Below, one piece after another: positions 38,069 through 46,736 of a DNA stretch of 64,000 nt. The notes under the pieces are model-generated. The model was not told the DNA's origin. It saw only the letters and a program-made list of their open reading frames with translations, and searched no databases. The stretch is from Pseudomonadota bacterium (GTDB lineage Bacteria; Pseudomonadota; Alphaproteobacteria; Rhodospirillales; Magnetospirillaceae), in the NCBI GenBank assembly GCA_021781575.1, contig JAJXWP010000009.1, forward strand, positions 50,853 to 114,852, given 5' to 3'. Position numbers and translations under genes: made by a program. Position 1 is the stretch's first letter. Every line of letters begins with the position of its first letter.

Positions 38069-39043
38069 ATGACCGTCTCGACCGCTCCTTCGAAGGCCGG
38101 TTTCCGTGGCCGCATATATGACAACATCATCGACACCATCGGTGCGACGCCGTTGGTTCGCTTCAAAAAGCTGGCGGCGGATGCGGGGGCCAAGGCAGAT
38201 ATCGTCGGCAAGCTGGAATTTTTCAATCCACTGGCTTCGGTCAAGGACCGCATCGGCCTGGCCATGGTCGAGGCGGCCGAGGCAGCGGGCACGCTGGTTC
38301 CCGGCTCGGTAATCATTGAACCGACTTCGGGCAACACCGGCATCGCGTTGGCCTTCGTCGCCGCCGCCAAAGGGTACCGACTGATTCTTACCATGCCGGA
38401 CAGCATGTCGCTGGAGCGGCGCAAGATGCTGGCTTTGCTGGGTGCCGAGATCGAACTGACGCCCGCTGCCAAGGGGATGACCGGGGCGGTGCGCCGCGCC
38501 GAGGAACTGGCCCGGGAAATTCCCCATTCGGTGATCCTGCAGCAGTTCGAGAATCCGGCCAACCCCGCCATTCACGAGCGGACGACAGCCGAGGAAATCT
38601 GGGCGGATACCGAGGGCAAGGTGGACATCGTCGTCTCCGGTGTGGGGACCGGCGGCACCATCACCGGGGTCGGCAAGGTCCTGAAGCAGCGGAAACCCGG
38701 GGTCAAGATGGTCGCCGTCGAGCCCGAGGACAGCCCGGTCCTGTCGGGAGGAGCGCCCGGTCCGCACAAGATCCAGGGCCTTGGTGCCGGCTTCATCCCG
38801 GCCGTCCTCGACCGCGCGATCATCGACGAGGTGCTGCAGATCAGCAACGAGACGGCCTTCGCCACGGCACGCAAGGCGGCCCGACTGGAAGGCGTGCCGG
38901 TCGGCATCTCTTCCGGTGCGGCGCTGGCTGCGGCGCTGGAATTGGGGGGGCGGCCGGAGAACGCCGGCAAGCTGATCGTGGCGATCATCCCGTCCTTCGC
39001 CGAGCGTTATTTGTCGACGGCACTGTTCGACGGGATCGCCTGA
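38069..39043 (+). CDS. cysK: cysteine synthase A (O-acetylserine sulfhydrylase)
   Basis: PLP enzyme making cysteine from O-acetylserine and sulfide; 324 residues. The PLP lysine is in [13 protein letters not shown] (about residue 58), the substrate loop is [11 protein letters not shown] and the phosphate-binding loop is [13 protein letters not shown]. The usual length and the NPLASVKDR wording favour CysK over cystathionine beta-synthase or CysM. AGAGGT precedes ATG 38069 well. Two bases separate its stop from the MoeB-like gene, so sulfur chemistry is the theme of the operon. Confidence 0.95.
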   Translation: MTVSTAPSKAGFRGRIYDNIIDTIGATPLVRFKKLAADAGAKADIVGKLEFFNPLASVKDRIGLAMVEAAEAAGTLVPGSVIIEPTSGNTGIALAFVAAAKGYRLILTMPDSMSLERRKMLALLGAEIELTPAAKGMTGAVRRAEELAREIPHSVILQQFENPANPAIHERTTAEEIWADTEGKVDIVVSGVGTGGTITGVGKVLKQRKPGVKMVAVEPEDSPVLSGGAPGPHKIQGLGAGFIPAVLDRAIIDEVLQISNETAFATARKAARLEGVPVGISSGAALAAALELGGRPENAGKLIVAIIPSFAERYLSTALFDGIA

Positions 39044-39045
39044 CG

Positions 39046-39846
39046 GTGGACTTTACCGAAGACCAGATCCGCCGCTACGCCCGGCACATCATCCTGCCCG
39101 AGGTCGGCGGTGTGGGGCAGGCTCGCCTGCTTCAGGCCAAGGTCCTGGTGGTGGGCGCCGGCGGTCTGGGTTCGCCGCTGATCCTATACCTGGCGGCTGC
39201 CGGCGTCGGCACGATCGGCGTGGTCGACGACGATGCCGTCGATCTGACCAACCTGCAGCGTCAGGTGCTTCACACCACCGCCGGCGTCGGCCTGTCAAAG
39301 ACGGAAAGCGCCCGCGCCGCCGTCACCGCGATCAACCCCGATGTCCGCGTCATCGGTCATCCCGTCCGTCTCGACGCCACCAATGCCTTGGAGGTGATTG
39401 ACGCCTACGACATCGTGGCTGACGGTTCGGACAACTTTCCCACGCGCTACCTGGTCAACGACGCTTGCCGCTTGGCCGGCAAGACACTGGTCTCGGCAGC
39501 GGTGCTGCGTTTCGACGGCCAGTTGGCCACCTTCAAGGCGCCCGGGCCGTGCTACCGCTGCCTCTACCCCGACCTGCCGGGCGAAGACGACCTGCCCAGC
39601 TGCGCCCAGGCCGGAGTCCTCGGCGCCATGGCGGGGGTGATGGGCTCGCTTCAGGCGACGGAAGTGCTGAAGGAAATCCTGGGCATCGGCGACAGCCTGT
39701 CGGGCCGGCTGCTGATTGTCGACGCGTTGTCGCCGTCTTTTCACACGGTGCGCCTGAAGCCCGACCCGGCCTGCCGCCTGTGCGGGCCGGCGGCCACCAT
39801 CCGCGACCTGTCGGCCCATGGGAGCACCAGCCATGCCTGCGGATGA
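39046..39846 (+). CDS. moeB: MoeB/ThiF-type adenylyltransferase (HesA/MoeB/ThiF family)
   Basis: E1-like enzyme of 266 residues that adenylates the C-terminal Gly of a small sulfur-carrier protein such as MoaD or ThiS. ATP-binding GAGGLGSPLILYLAAAGVG (about 37-55), the DNLxRQ-like DLTNLQRQVLH, the adenylation Asp in VADGSDNFPTRYLVND, and a zinc site made of CYRC and CRLC are all visible. No rhodanese domain follows, unlike some relatives. It could serve molybdopterin, thiamine or a cysteine pathway. GTG 39046 is two bases after cysK. The DsrE-like gene starts within its last codons. Confidence 0.88.
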   Translation: MDFTEDQIRRYARHIILPEVGGVGQARLLQAKVLVVGAGGLGSPLILYLAAAGVGTIGVVDDDAVDLTNLQRQVLHTTAGVGLSKTESARAAVTAINPDVRVIGHPVRLDATNALEVIDAYDIVADGSDNFPTRYLVNDACRLAGKTLVSAAVLRFDGQLATFKAPGPCYRCLYPDLPGEDDLPSCAQAGVLGAMAGVMGSLQATEVLKEILGIGDSLSGRLLIVDALSPSFHTVRLKPDPACRLCGPAATIRDLSAHGSTSHACG

Positions 39847-40282
39847 GACGCCGCCCGCCCTGACCGCGTTGTCCGTGGTGGTGTTCTCAGGCAGCTATGA
39901 CCGCGTCCATTACGCCCTGGCGATGGCCGCCGCGGCTCTGTCGAACAACCAGCAGGCCACCTTGTTCTTCACCATGGGCGCAACTCGGGGGCTGCTGGCC
40001 GGCGACGCGTCCGGGCCGGGATGGCACCGCCTTCACGGCACCGAGGACGGACGCCGCCCGCAAGACGCCGATCAGGCGGCGACACAACGGGGACTGGGCG
40101 GGTTTGAGGAGCTGCTGGCCGCCTGTGTCGCGCTGGGTGGCAGAGTGATGGTCTGCGAAATGGGACTGCGCGCCCTTGGCCTTGATCTGGCCGACCTGCG
40201 CGGCGACGTGCCGGTGGTTCCGGGCGGTTTGGTGACCTTCCTGTCGGAAGCGCCGCGCCACGGCGCGACCATGTTCGTGTAG
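39833..40282 (+). CDS. DsrE-family protein, probable sulfur-relay factor
   Basis: Small cytoplasmic protein of 149 residues with the DsrE/F fold: SVVVFSGSYDRVHYALAMA (about residues 13-31) and the conserved strand VMVCEMGLRALGL (about 103-115) whose Cys is the sulfur-carrying position in DsrE/TusD. The family hands persulfide sulfur between enzymes, or acts in related redox roles. ATG 39833 is chosen since GGGAG lies nine bases upstream; an earlier ATG at 39818 lacks a site. It overlaps the end of the MoeB-like gene by 14 bases. Confidence 0.82.
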   Translation: MPADETPPALTALSVVVFSGSYDRVHYALAMAAAALSNNQQATLFFTMGATRGLLAGDASGPGWHRLHGTEDGRRPQDADQAATQRGLGGFEELLAACVALGGRVMVCEMGLRALGLDLADLRGDVPVVPGGLVTFLSEAPRHGATMFV

Positions 40283-40283
40283 C

Positions 40284-41087
40284 TCAGCTGACCGCGGCCT
40301 TGAGCCGGGTGGTGACCAGCCCCTCACGGCCGTTGCCGATGAGCCGCCCATCGACGGCCACCAGGGCGCGCACGCCGCCGGCATTGGTCAAAAAGGCTTC
40401 CGAGGCGCTGGCCAGATCGGCCGGATTCAGCTGGGCGGTGGCGGCACCCAGGCGATCGATCACTTCGGCCCGCATCACTCCGGGCAGCGCCCCTTCCGTT
40501 ACCGGTGGCGTCAGCACGTCGCCGTCGATCACCAGGAACAGATTGGCGATGGTCGATTCCGCCAGGCGCCCCTGGCTGTTCAGCAGCAGGGCGTCGTCGG
40601 CGCCAAGCTGCTCCGCTTCCCGGCGAGCCAGCACATTGTCGAGGTCGTTCAAGGTCTTGAAACGGGCCGTGGGCGAAAATTCGTTGCGCCGCGTCACCGT
40701 GGCGATTATGGCCCTGGCCGGGGGCGGCTCACTGGCCGCCGGCCCGGCCAAGATCACCATGGTGGGATAGGCCCTTTCGGGGGTAGCCAAGCCGCCGGGC
40801 GCCGGCCCACGGCTGATCATCAGGCGGAGCATGCCTTGCACCAGCCCGTTGGCGGCCAGCGTTGCCGACAAGGCCTCGACGATTTCCTTATCGGAACAGG
40901 GAATGGTGATTCCCAGCGCCCCGGCGCCGGAATGCAGCCGGGCCAGATGGGACGCCACGCGCAGAACCTTGCCGTTCTGTGCCCGTAAGGATTCGGCTAC
41001 CCCGTCGCCCAGGCAGAAGCCGCGGTCGAATGGGGCGATGCGCGCCTCGCCGGCCTCGACAAGCTTTCCGTCCTGCCACACCTTCAT
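40284..41087 (-). CDS. class IV PLP aminotransferase (D-amino-acid aminotransferase or ADC lyase-like)
   Basis: PLP enzyme of fold type IV, 267 residues. The start MKVWQDGKLVEAGEARIAPF, catalytic Lys in ARFKTLNDLDNVLARREA (about residue 146) and ESTIANLFLV are landmarks of the group that includes D-alanine aminotransferase, branched-chain aminotransferase and aminodeoxychorismate lyase. Small size excludes most branched-chain enzymes; the exact substrate cannot be fixed, though PabC-type lyase (folate synthesis) is plausible. Its leader contains a striking SD/anti-SD repeat (41092-41131). It is convergent with the DsrE-like gene, only one base between the stops. Confidence 0.86.
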   Translation of the reverse strand: MKVWQDGKLVEAGEARIAPFDRGFCLGDGVAESLRAQNGKVLRVASHLARLHSGAGALGITIPCSDKEIVEALSATLAANGLVQGMLRLMISRGPAPGGLATPERAYPTMVILAGPAASEPPPARAIIATVTRRNEFSPTARFKTLNDLDNVLARREAEQLGADDALLLNSQGRLAESTIANLFLVIDGDVLTPPVTEGALPGVMRAEVIDRLGAATAQLNPADLASASEAFLTNAGGVRALVAVDGRLIGNGREGLVTTRLKAAVS

Positions 41088-41091
41088 CGCC

Positions 41092-41131
41092 CGTCCTCCT
41101 GCGGAGGACGACGTCCACCGAGCCGTCCTCC
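41092..41131 (-). promoter_or_regulatory. leader with two alternative hairpins, one hiding the Shine-Dalgarno
   Basis: Read along the transcript: GGAGGACG (41131-41124), 13 bases, CGTCCTCC (41110-41103), GCA, GGAGGACG (41099-41092), four bases, start codon ATG 41087. The central copy is the perfect complement of both outer copies. Pairing with the 3' copy buries the ribosome site; pairing with the 5' copy frees it. Confidence 0.6.
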
Positions 41132-41303
41132 GTTGACAGCAGATGGTACATTAAGGGTTGGCGTTCCAGCCCGCAATTCCCGGCGCTCGGTCCCAGGCGC
41201 TTGATTCTCCAGCCTCTCACCGCCGGGAAGAGTGCCCGGGCCCCGCTCAAACACAACTGTGTCATCTGCGACAAATGCTTGGGCGCGGCCTGTTCCTTGG
41301 ACG

Positions 41304-42290
41304 TCAGAGCATGCTGGCGAGAACCCGGTCGGGCGGGTTGTGGCCGTCAATATGGGTCTTGATGTTGATCAGAACCTTTTCGCCCATGTCGGTGCGGCCT
41401 TCCAAGGTGGCCGACCCCAGATGGGGCAGCAGGACGACGTTGTCGAGTTCGAGGAGCTTGGGATTGATGGCCGGCTCGTGCTCGAACACGTCCAGGCCCG
41501 CGCCGGCGATCTCATTACGCTGCAGCATGCGGGTCAGGGCGTTCTCATCGATCACGTTGCCGCGCGCCGTATTAACCACGTAGGCGTGCGGCTGCAACAA
41601 TTTCAGGCGCCGGGCCGATAACAGGTGGTAGGTTGCCGGCGTATGCGGGCAATGGACCGAAATGACGTCCATGCGGGCCAGCATCTGATCGAGGCTCTCC
41701 CAGTAGGTCGCCTCCAATTCCGCTTCGATCTCGGGATGGACCCGCCGCCGGTTGTGGTAATGCACCGACAGACCGAAGCCCTTGGCGCGGCGGGCCACCG
41801 CCTGGCCGATCCGCCCCATGCCGACGATACCGAGGCGCTTGCCCCAAATGCGGCGGCCCAGCATGAAGGTGGGGCTCCATCCGGTCCAGCCGCCCGCCCG
41901 CACCAGACGCTCGCCTTCGGTCAGGCGGCGAGGCACGGCGAGGATCAGCGCCATCGCCATGTCGGCCGTATCCTCGGTCAGCACGTCGGGGGTATTGGTC
42001 ACGGTGATTCCGCGTTCACGGGCGGTGGCCAAGTCGATATGGTCGACCCCGGCGCCAAAATTGGCGATCAGGCGGAGGTTAGGGCCCGCCTGGGAGAGGA
42101 CGGCCCCGTCGATGCGGTCGGTGACGGTAGGTACCAGCACTTCGGCCTCCTTCACCGCCTCGATCAGTTCGGCCTTGGTGAAAGGCCGGTCATCGACGTT
42201 CAGCCTTGCGTCGAACAGCTCCATCATCCTGGTTTCGATGGCGTCGGGGAGTTTGCGCGTGACGATGACGAGCGGCTTTTTCGGTGCCAT
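41304..42290 (-). CDS. D-isomer 2-hydroxyacid dehydrogenase (glyoxylate reductase-like)
   Basis: NAD(P)-dependent oxidoreductase of 328 residues. Rossmann motif GIVGMGRIGQAVARRAKGF (about 152-170), catalytic Arg in NTARGNVIDENAL, Glu in FEHEP and His in LPHLGSAT, the normal triad. FGAGVDHIDLATARERGI is typical of glyoxylate/hydroxypyruvate reductases, so reduction of glyoxylate to glycolate is the best guess; phosphoglycerate dehydrogenase is unlikely since the regulatory domain is missing. ATG 42290 with AAGGACGGAG before it is preferred over a start at 42383. Confidence 0.92.
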   Translation of the reverse strand: MAPKKPLVIVTRKLPDAIETRMMELFDARLNVDDRPFTKAELIEAVKEAEVLVPTVTDRIDGAVLSQAGPNLRLIANFGAGVDHIDLATARERGITVTNTPDVLTEDTADMAMALILAVPRRLTEGERLVRAGGWTGWSPTFMLGRRIWGKRLGIVGMGRIGQAVARRAKGFGLSVHYHNRRRVHPEIEAELEATYWESLDQMLARMDVISVHCPHTPATYHLLSARRLKLLQPHAYVVNTARGNVIDENALTRMLQRNEIAGAGLDVFEHEPAINPKLLELDNVVLLPHLGSATLEGRTDMGEKVLINIKTHIDGHNPPDRVLASML

Positions 42291-42535
42291 CGGGTTTCTC
42301 CGTCCTTCTTGTTTCTTGGGCGCGGTCGTCTGGTGGTGCTCGGCTAGCCTGTAGCAAGACAGGCCGCGGTTGTCCAGAGGCATCGGGCCCCACGGCAGAG
42401 CGAGGTAACCGGAATGAAAGGGAGGTCGTTTAGAACCTATTGCCCGTATATCGCTGGCGGCTTGCCTTGACCGGGCCGCCGCATGCTGTCAAATATTCGC
42501 CAAACGAAACGAAGGGGAGGTACCGCACTCAGCTC

Positions 42536-43048
42536 ATGGTGCGTCTGATTCGGTTCCTATGCCTCCTCAGTGTGGCTCTGTCGGTCGTCATCGCGCTGGA
42601 TGGGGCGCCGCTTCGGGCGGCCGAAACCAGTGGATTACCGCTGCCGCGCTTCGTGTCGCTGCGTTCGGACGAGGTCAACCTGCGGGCAGGCCCCGGCGTG
42701 CGCTATCCCGTCGACTGGGTCTATACGCGTCGCGATCTTCCGGTCGAGGTCATCGCCGAGTTCGATGCCTGGCGCAAGATCCGCGACTGGCAGGGGACCG
42801 AAGGCTGGGTTCACCAGAGCATGCTGTCGGCTCGTCGGATGGTGGTGGTCACCGGTGCCCAGCGGCCGTTACGGGCCGATCCCGATGAGCAGGCGCCGAT
42901 CTTGGCCCTCGTCGATCCCAATGTCATGGGCCGGCTGCTGGCCTGCCCGCGTGGCAAGGCTTACTGCCGCATCGACATCGGCAATATCCAGGGCTGGCTC
43001 AAGCGCGACGAGTTCTGGGGCGTATACCAGGGCGAATACATCGAGTAG
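42536..43048 (+). CDS. exported bacterial SH3-domain protein
   Basis: Periplasmic protein of about 170 residues. Signal peptide: VRLIRFLCLLSVALSVVIAL with cleavage near residue 26 (LRAAET). Two SH3b repeats follow: SDEVNLRAGPGVRYPVDWVY... EGWVHQSML (about 42-100) and a second RADPDEQAPILALVDPNVMGRL... GWLKRDEFWGVY (about 106-165). Such domains bind cell-wall peptides or other proteins; no enzyme domain is attached. ATG 42536 is chosen since GAAGGGGAGG is the only ribosome site, though the spacing (15 bases) is long. It stands alone. Confidence 0.85.
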   Translation: MVRLIRFLCLLSVALSVVIALDGAPLRAAETSGLPLPRFVSLRSDEVNLRAGPGVRYPVDWVYTRRDLPVEVIAEFDAWRKIRDWQGTEGWVHQSMLSARRMVVVTGAQRPLRADPDEQAPILALVDPNVMGRLLACPRGKAYCRIDIGNIQGWLKRDEFWGVYQGEYIE

Positions 43049-43108
43049 GGGTTTTTGGCTTCGCCCCTCACCGAACGGGCGCCCGCCCAGCGAGGGGCGA
43101 ATACAAAG

Positions 43109-43312
43109 CTAGTCGTTGACGGCGCGCAGAACCGGTCGGTCCTCCTGTCCGCTCTCCAGGTCGGCGACGGTGCGCATGTAGTCTTCCCAGTTGTCCATGA
43201 ATTCGGACAGGGCCAGTTGCAGGCACTCATCGACGCTGCGGCCGATCTTCTCAGCAAGGGCTTCCAGACGTTCCCGCACTTCCGGAGTGAGGGGCAGCAC
43301 CAGATCGCTCAT
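43109..43312 (-). CDS. small ribbon-helix-helix (CopG-like) protein
   Basis: A 67-residue acidic protein. The N-terminus LVLPLTPEVRERLEALAEKIG fits the strand-helix start of the CopG/Arc fold, followed by GRSVDECLQLALSEFMDNW as the second helix. The fold is used by antitoxins and small repressors. No toxin gene overlaps or follows; the neighbour upstream on that strand is far away, so it is an orphan or a chromosomal regulator. ATG 43312 is preferred to 43324. Confidence 0.7.
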   Translation of the reverse strand: MSDLVLPLTPEVRERLEALAEKIGRSVDECLQLALSEFMDNWEDYMRTVADLESGQEDRPVLRAVND

Positions 43313-43440
43313 GGTCAAATACACCGTAGTTTAGGAAAGATGCGATGAACTGCGCTTCCGCTCAAGCCGTCGCATTCTAGCCGCAAATTGCCCGTATGGC
43401 TATGTGTGACGCAAACCCGTTCATGATATAAGCCGGCCCC

Positions 43441-45552
43441 ATGCCTTCCAATCCACCAGGTCATGTTTCTTCCGATCTTTGGGTTTCTCCCGAGGACCGC
43501 ACACCGATTTCATCGGCCGGCCATGGCAAGCCTGCCAAGCCGGCAAAGGAAGGGCGGCGCGAGCCGAACCTCGGACGTGGAGCGGAGGAGCCCGTGCGCC
43601 GCCCACCGCCGCCGTCCGGGCCGCCGTCGAAGCCGCCGCGCCGCCAGAAGACTCCGCCCGGCCCGCGGCGAGGCGGCGGTTCCTGGGGTGCCCGGATTCT
43701 AGCCCTAGTGGTCACCATGGGGATCTGGGGGGTGATCGCCGTGGGCGCCGTGCTCGCCTATTACGCCTACGACCTGCCCGACCTCAAGACACTGACCGCG
43801 ACGGTACGCAAACCCAGCATTACGCTGCTGTCGGCGGACGGCGAAACCATTGCCGCCTATGGCGACGTGTATGGCGAGCCGATCACCCTGGCCGACATCC
43901 CGCCGACCATTCCCCAGGCGGTGATCGCCACCGAGGATCGACATTTCTACAGCCATTTCGGCCTGGATCTGGTCGGCATGGCCCGCGCCCTGGTCGCCGA
44001 CCTGCGGGCGGGCCATGTGGTGCAAGGCGGTTCAACCATTACCCAGCAGCTGGCCAAGAACCTGTTCCTGACGCCCGAGCGGAGCATCAAGCGCAAGGTG
44101 CAGGAACTGCTGATGGCGCTGTGGCTGGAGCATAAATTTACCAAGGATCAGATTCTTACTCTCTACCTCAACCGGGTCTATCTGGGGTCCGGCACCTGGG
44201 GGGTGGACGCCGCCTCGCGGCGTTATTTCGGCGTTCCGGCCAGCCGGGCCAATCTCTACCAGTCGGCGCTGCTGGCCGGGCTGCTGAAAGCGCCGTCGCG
44301 CTACAACCCGCAGAACGATCGCGAACTGTCCTACAAGCGCACCACCCAGGTCCTGGCCAACATGGTGGCGGCCGGCTCGATTTCCCAGGCCCAGGCCGAG
44401 GAGGCAGCGAGGACCGGGCCGGCGACGGTCAGAGAGATTTCCCATACCGGCCGCTATTTCGCCGACTGGGTCCGCGACCAGGTCGAACAATACGCCGACG
44501 AAAATCGCGACATCGTGGTGCAGACGACGCTGGACATGGGCCTGCAGCGCAAGGTGGAAGCCGAGCTGGAGGCGATGCTGGCCGGCCCGGGGGCAAAAGC
44601 TGGGGCCAGCCAGGGGGCCATGGTGGTGATGTCGCCCGATGGCGCCGTCCGCGCCATGGCGGGAGGGCGGAACTATGCCACCAGCCAGTTCAACCGGGCG
44701 GTCCAGGGCCTGCGCCAGCCGGGTTCGTCGTTCAAGGCGTTTCTTTATCTGGCGGCGATTGAGGCCGGCTGGAACGAAGGCAATACCATCGAGGACGCGC
44801 CGATCCGCATCGGCAAATATCATCCCGAGAATTACAGCGGTCGCTACGAGGGGCCCATCACTCTGCGGCGCGCGTTCGCCCGCTCGAGCAACGTCGCCGC
44901 CGTACGGCTGATCGAGGCGGTCGGTCCGAAACGGGTGGCGGCGGTGGCCAGGCGGCTGGGCGTCACGTCTGAGCTGCGGCCGGACGCGTCCCTGGCCCTG
45001 GGTACCAGCGAAGTCTCGCTGCTGGAGATGACCGCCGCCTATTCCACTTTCGCCAACGCCGGCAACGGCGTCTTCTCCTACGGCTTCTCGGCGATCAAAG
45101 ACAACCGGGGCCGGTCGATCTACCAGCGTCAGGGCGGCGGCACCGGCCAGGTTGTCTCGCCGGCCGCCCTCGGCGAGATGGATGACATGATGTCGGCGGT
45201 GGTGGAGGAAGGCACCGGCAAGAAGGCCGCCATCGGCCGGCCGGTGGCCGGCAAGACCGGCACCACACAGGATTACCGCGATGCCTGGTTCATCGGCTTT
45301 TCGGCCGACTATGTGGGCGGAGTGTGGTTCGGCAACGACGACGACTCCCCCATGCACCGGGTCACCGGCGGCAGCCTGCCGGCCGAGCTGTGGCACAACG
45401 TCATGCTGGCGGCCCATAAAGGCCTGCCGCCACGGCCCTTGCCGGGAATGGCGCCGGAGCAAGGCCCTTCGGCCGAGCGCGGCCCCTCGTTCAACCCCGG
45501 CAAGACTCTGAACAGCATCTGGAACGGCTTGGTCAAGATGCTTGGCGGCTGA
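43441..45552 (+). CDS. class A penicillin-binding protein (PBP1A-type), bifunctional
   Basis: Inner-membrane peptidoglycan synthase of 703 residues, with glycosyltransferase and transpeptidase. A long basic Pro/Arg-rich cytoplasmic tail (about 1-80) precedes one membrane helix (about 84-110, ILALVVTMGIWGVIAVGAVLA). The glycosyltransferase domain has ATEDRHFYSHFG (about 161-172) and GGSTITQQLAKNLFL; the transpeptidase has catalytic SSFK (about 428-431), RSSN and KTGTTQDYRDAWFIGFS (about 604-620). No ribosome site precedes ATG 43441, and a TATAAG -10-like site sits eight bases before it, suggesting a leaderless transcript. Ends 20 bases into the opposite MFS gene. Confidence 0.94.
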   Translation: MPSNPPGHVSSDLWVSPEDRTPISSAGHGKPAKPAKEGRREPNLGRGAEEPVRRPPPPSGPPSKPPRRQKTPPGPRRGGGSWGARILALVVTMGIWGVIAVGAVLAYYAYDLPDLKTLTATVRKPSITLLSADGETIAAYGDVYGEPITLADIPPTIPQAVIATEDRHFYSHFGLDLVGMARALVADLRAGHVVQGGSTITQQLAKNLFLTPERSIKRKVQELLMALWLEHKFTKDQILTLYLNRVYLGSGTWGVDAASRRYFGVPASRANLYQSALLAGLLKAPSRYNPQNDRELSYKRTTQVLANMVAAGSISQAQAEEAARTGPATVREISHTGRYFADWVRDQVEQYADENRDIVVQTTLDMGLQRKVEAELEAMLAGPGAKAGASQGAMVVMSPDGAVRAMAGGRNYATSQFNRAVQGLRQPGSSFKAFLYLAAIEAGWNEGNTIEDAPIRIGKYHPENYSGRYEGPITLRRAFARSSNVAAVRLIEAVGPKRVAAVARRLGVTSELRPDASLALGTSEVSLLEMTAAYSTFANAGNGVFSYGFSAIKDNRGRSIYQRQGGGTGQVVSPAALGEMDDMMSAVVEEGTGKKAAIGRPVAGKTGTTQDYRDAWFIGFSADYVGGVWFGNDDDSPMHRVTGGSLPAELWHNVMLAAHKGLPPRPLPGMAPEQGPSAERGPSFNPGKTLNSIWNGLVKMLGG

Positions 45553-46729
45553 CCAGCAGCTGGTGGGCGAGGAAGGCGCCCAGGGCCGCGCCGGCAATGA
45601 CGCCGGCCATCGGCAAAGTGGTGCCGTCATGCAGGCGCCCGACCAGCCATCCGGCGAGGGCGCCCGCCGCCATCTGCACGAAGCCGAGCAGGGCCGAGGC
45701 GCTGCCGGCAATCGATGCATGGGGGGCCAGCGCCGCCGCCGTGCTGTTGGGTAGTGTCAGGCCGGCCGCGAAGAACATGACGGAAACCGGGGCCACGACC
45801 GCGGGGACGGTGGCGACGCCCGCCCAGGCCAGGCCGGCGAGGACGGCACCTCCGCAAATTCCCAGCAGCACGCCGAAACCGATCATCCGCTCGATGCCGA
45901 TGCGCGCGCTCAGCCGTGCCGCGGTGAAGCTGCCGCTCATATAGCCGGCGACCACGGCGATGAAGCAGAAGCCGAAATATTGCGGCTTCACACCCAGCGA
46001 GCCGATGAGCACGAACGATGACCCCGAGATGAACGAGAACATCCAGGCGAAGGCCAGCGACAGGGTCAGGGTGTAGCCGAGGAACCGGCGGTTGGCCAGC
46101 AGTGCCGCGTAGTTCTCCAGCATCAACAGCGGATGGCTGGCCCGGCTATCGGGGTGCCGGTTGGTCTCCTCCAGCAAGCGCCAGGCGGCCGCCAGCAGAC
46201 CGGCTCCGAACAGCACGAAGACGACAAAATTGGCGCGCCAGCCGAAACCGGCTTGCAGGGCCCCGCCGATGAATGGCCCGATCGCCGGCGCCAGGGCCAT
46301 GATCGACGCCATGGTCGACAGCACGCGGGCCGCTTCGTGGCGCGGATAGCTATCGCGGACGATGGCGCGGGCCAGCACCGGGCCGGCGCATCCGCCCAGT
46401 GCCTGCAGAAACCGGCCGAGGATCAGCATGCCGATGGACGGAGCAAACAGGCAGAAGACGCTGGCCGCCAGGTAGAAGCCGATGCCGGCCAGCAGAACCG
46501 GCCGGCGGCCGTAGCGGTCCGACAGCGGCCCGAGAATCAACTGCGCGACGGCGAAGCCGGCGATGAAGGCGCTCAAGGTGAGCTGTACCCTCGACACATC
46601 GGTAGCGAAGACGCGCGTCATGTCGGGAAGCGATGGCAGATAGAGGTCTGTCGAAACGGGCCCGAAGGCGGTCAAGGCGACGAGAAGCAGGATATTGGGG
46701 CGGTTGGGGCTGTTCATGGCGCCCGACAT
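45533..46729 (-). CDS. Bcr/CflA-family drug efflux transporter (MFS)
   Basis: 12-helix major-facilitator exporter of 398 residues. The motif DLYLPSLPDMTRVF (about 28-41) after helix 1 and the motif-A loop GPLSDRYGRRPVLLAG (about 66-81) are the Bcr/CflA hallmarks. Substrate unknown; relatives export bicyclomycin, chloramphenicol or sulfonamides, or dipeptides/cysteine. The last gene of the run phaZ to this one; its start lies seven bases after the YgjP-like stop. Convergent with the PBP gene. Confidence 0.92.
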   Translation of the reverse strand: MSGAMNSPNRPNILLLVALTAFGPVSTDLYLPSLPDMTRVFATDVSRVQLTLSAFIAGFAVAQLILGPLSDRYGRRPVLLAGIGFYLAASVFCLFAPSIGMLILGRFLQALGGCAGPVLARAIVRDSYPRHEAARVLSTMASIMALAPAIGPFIGGALQAGFGWRANFVVFVLFGAGLLAAAWRLLEETNRHPDSRASHPLLMLENYAALLANRRFLGYTLTLSLAFAWMFSFISGSSFVLIGSLGVKPQYFGFCFIAVVAGYMSGSFTAARLSARIGIERMIGFGVLLGICGGAVLAGLAWAGVATVPAVVAPVSVMFFAAGLTLPNSTAAALAPHASIAGSASALLGFVQMAAGALAGWLVGRLHDGTTLPMAGVIAGAALGAFLAHQLLVSRQAS

Positions 46730-46736
46730 TCTCAGA

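Noticed and set aside
41212..41362. Plus-strand frame with CVICDKCLGAAC, which looks like a cysteine motif for an iron-sulfur cluster
   Set aside because: Its frame has no fitting start or ribosome site, it runs into the 3' end of the dehydrogenase on the other strand, and the rest of the residues do not resemble any ferredoxin.
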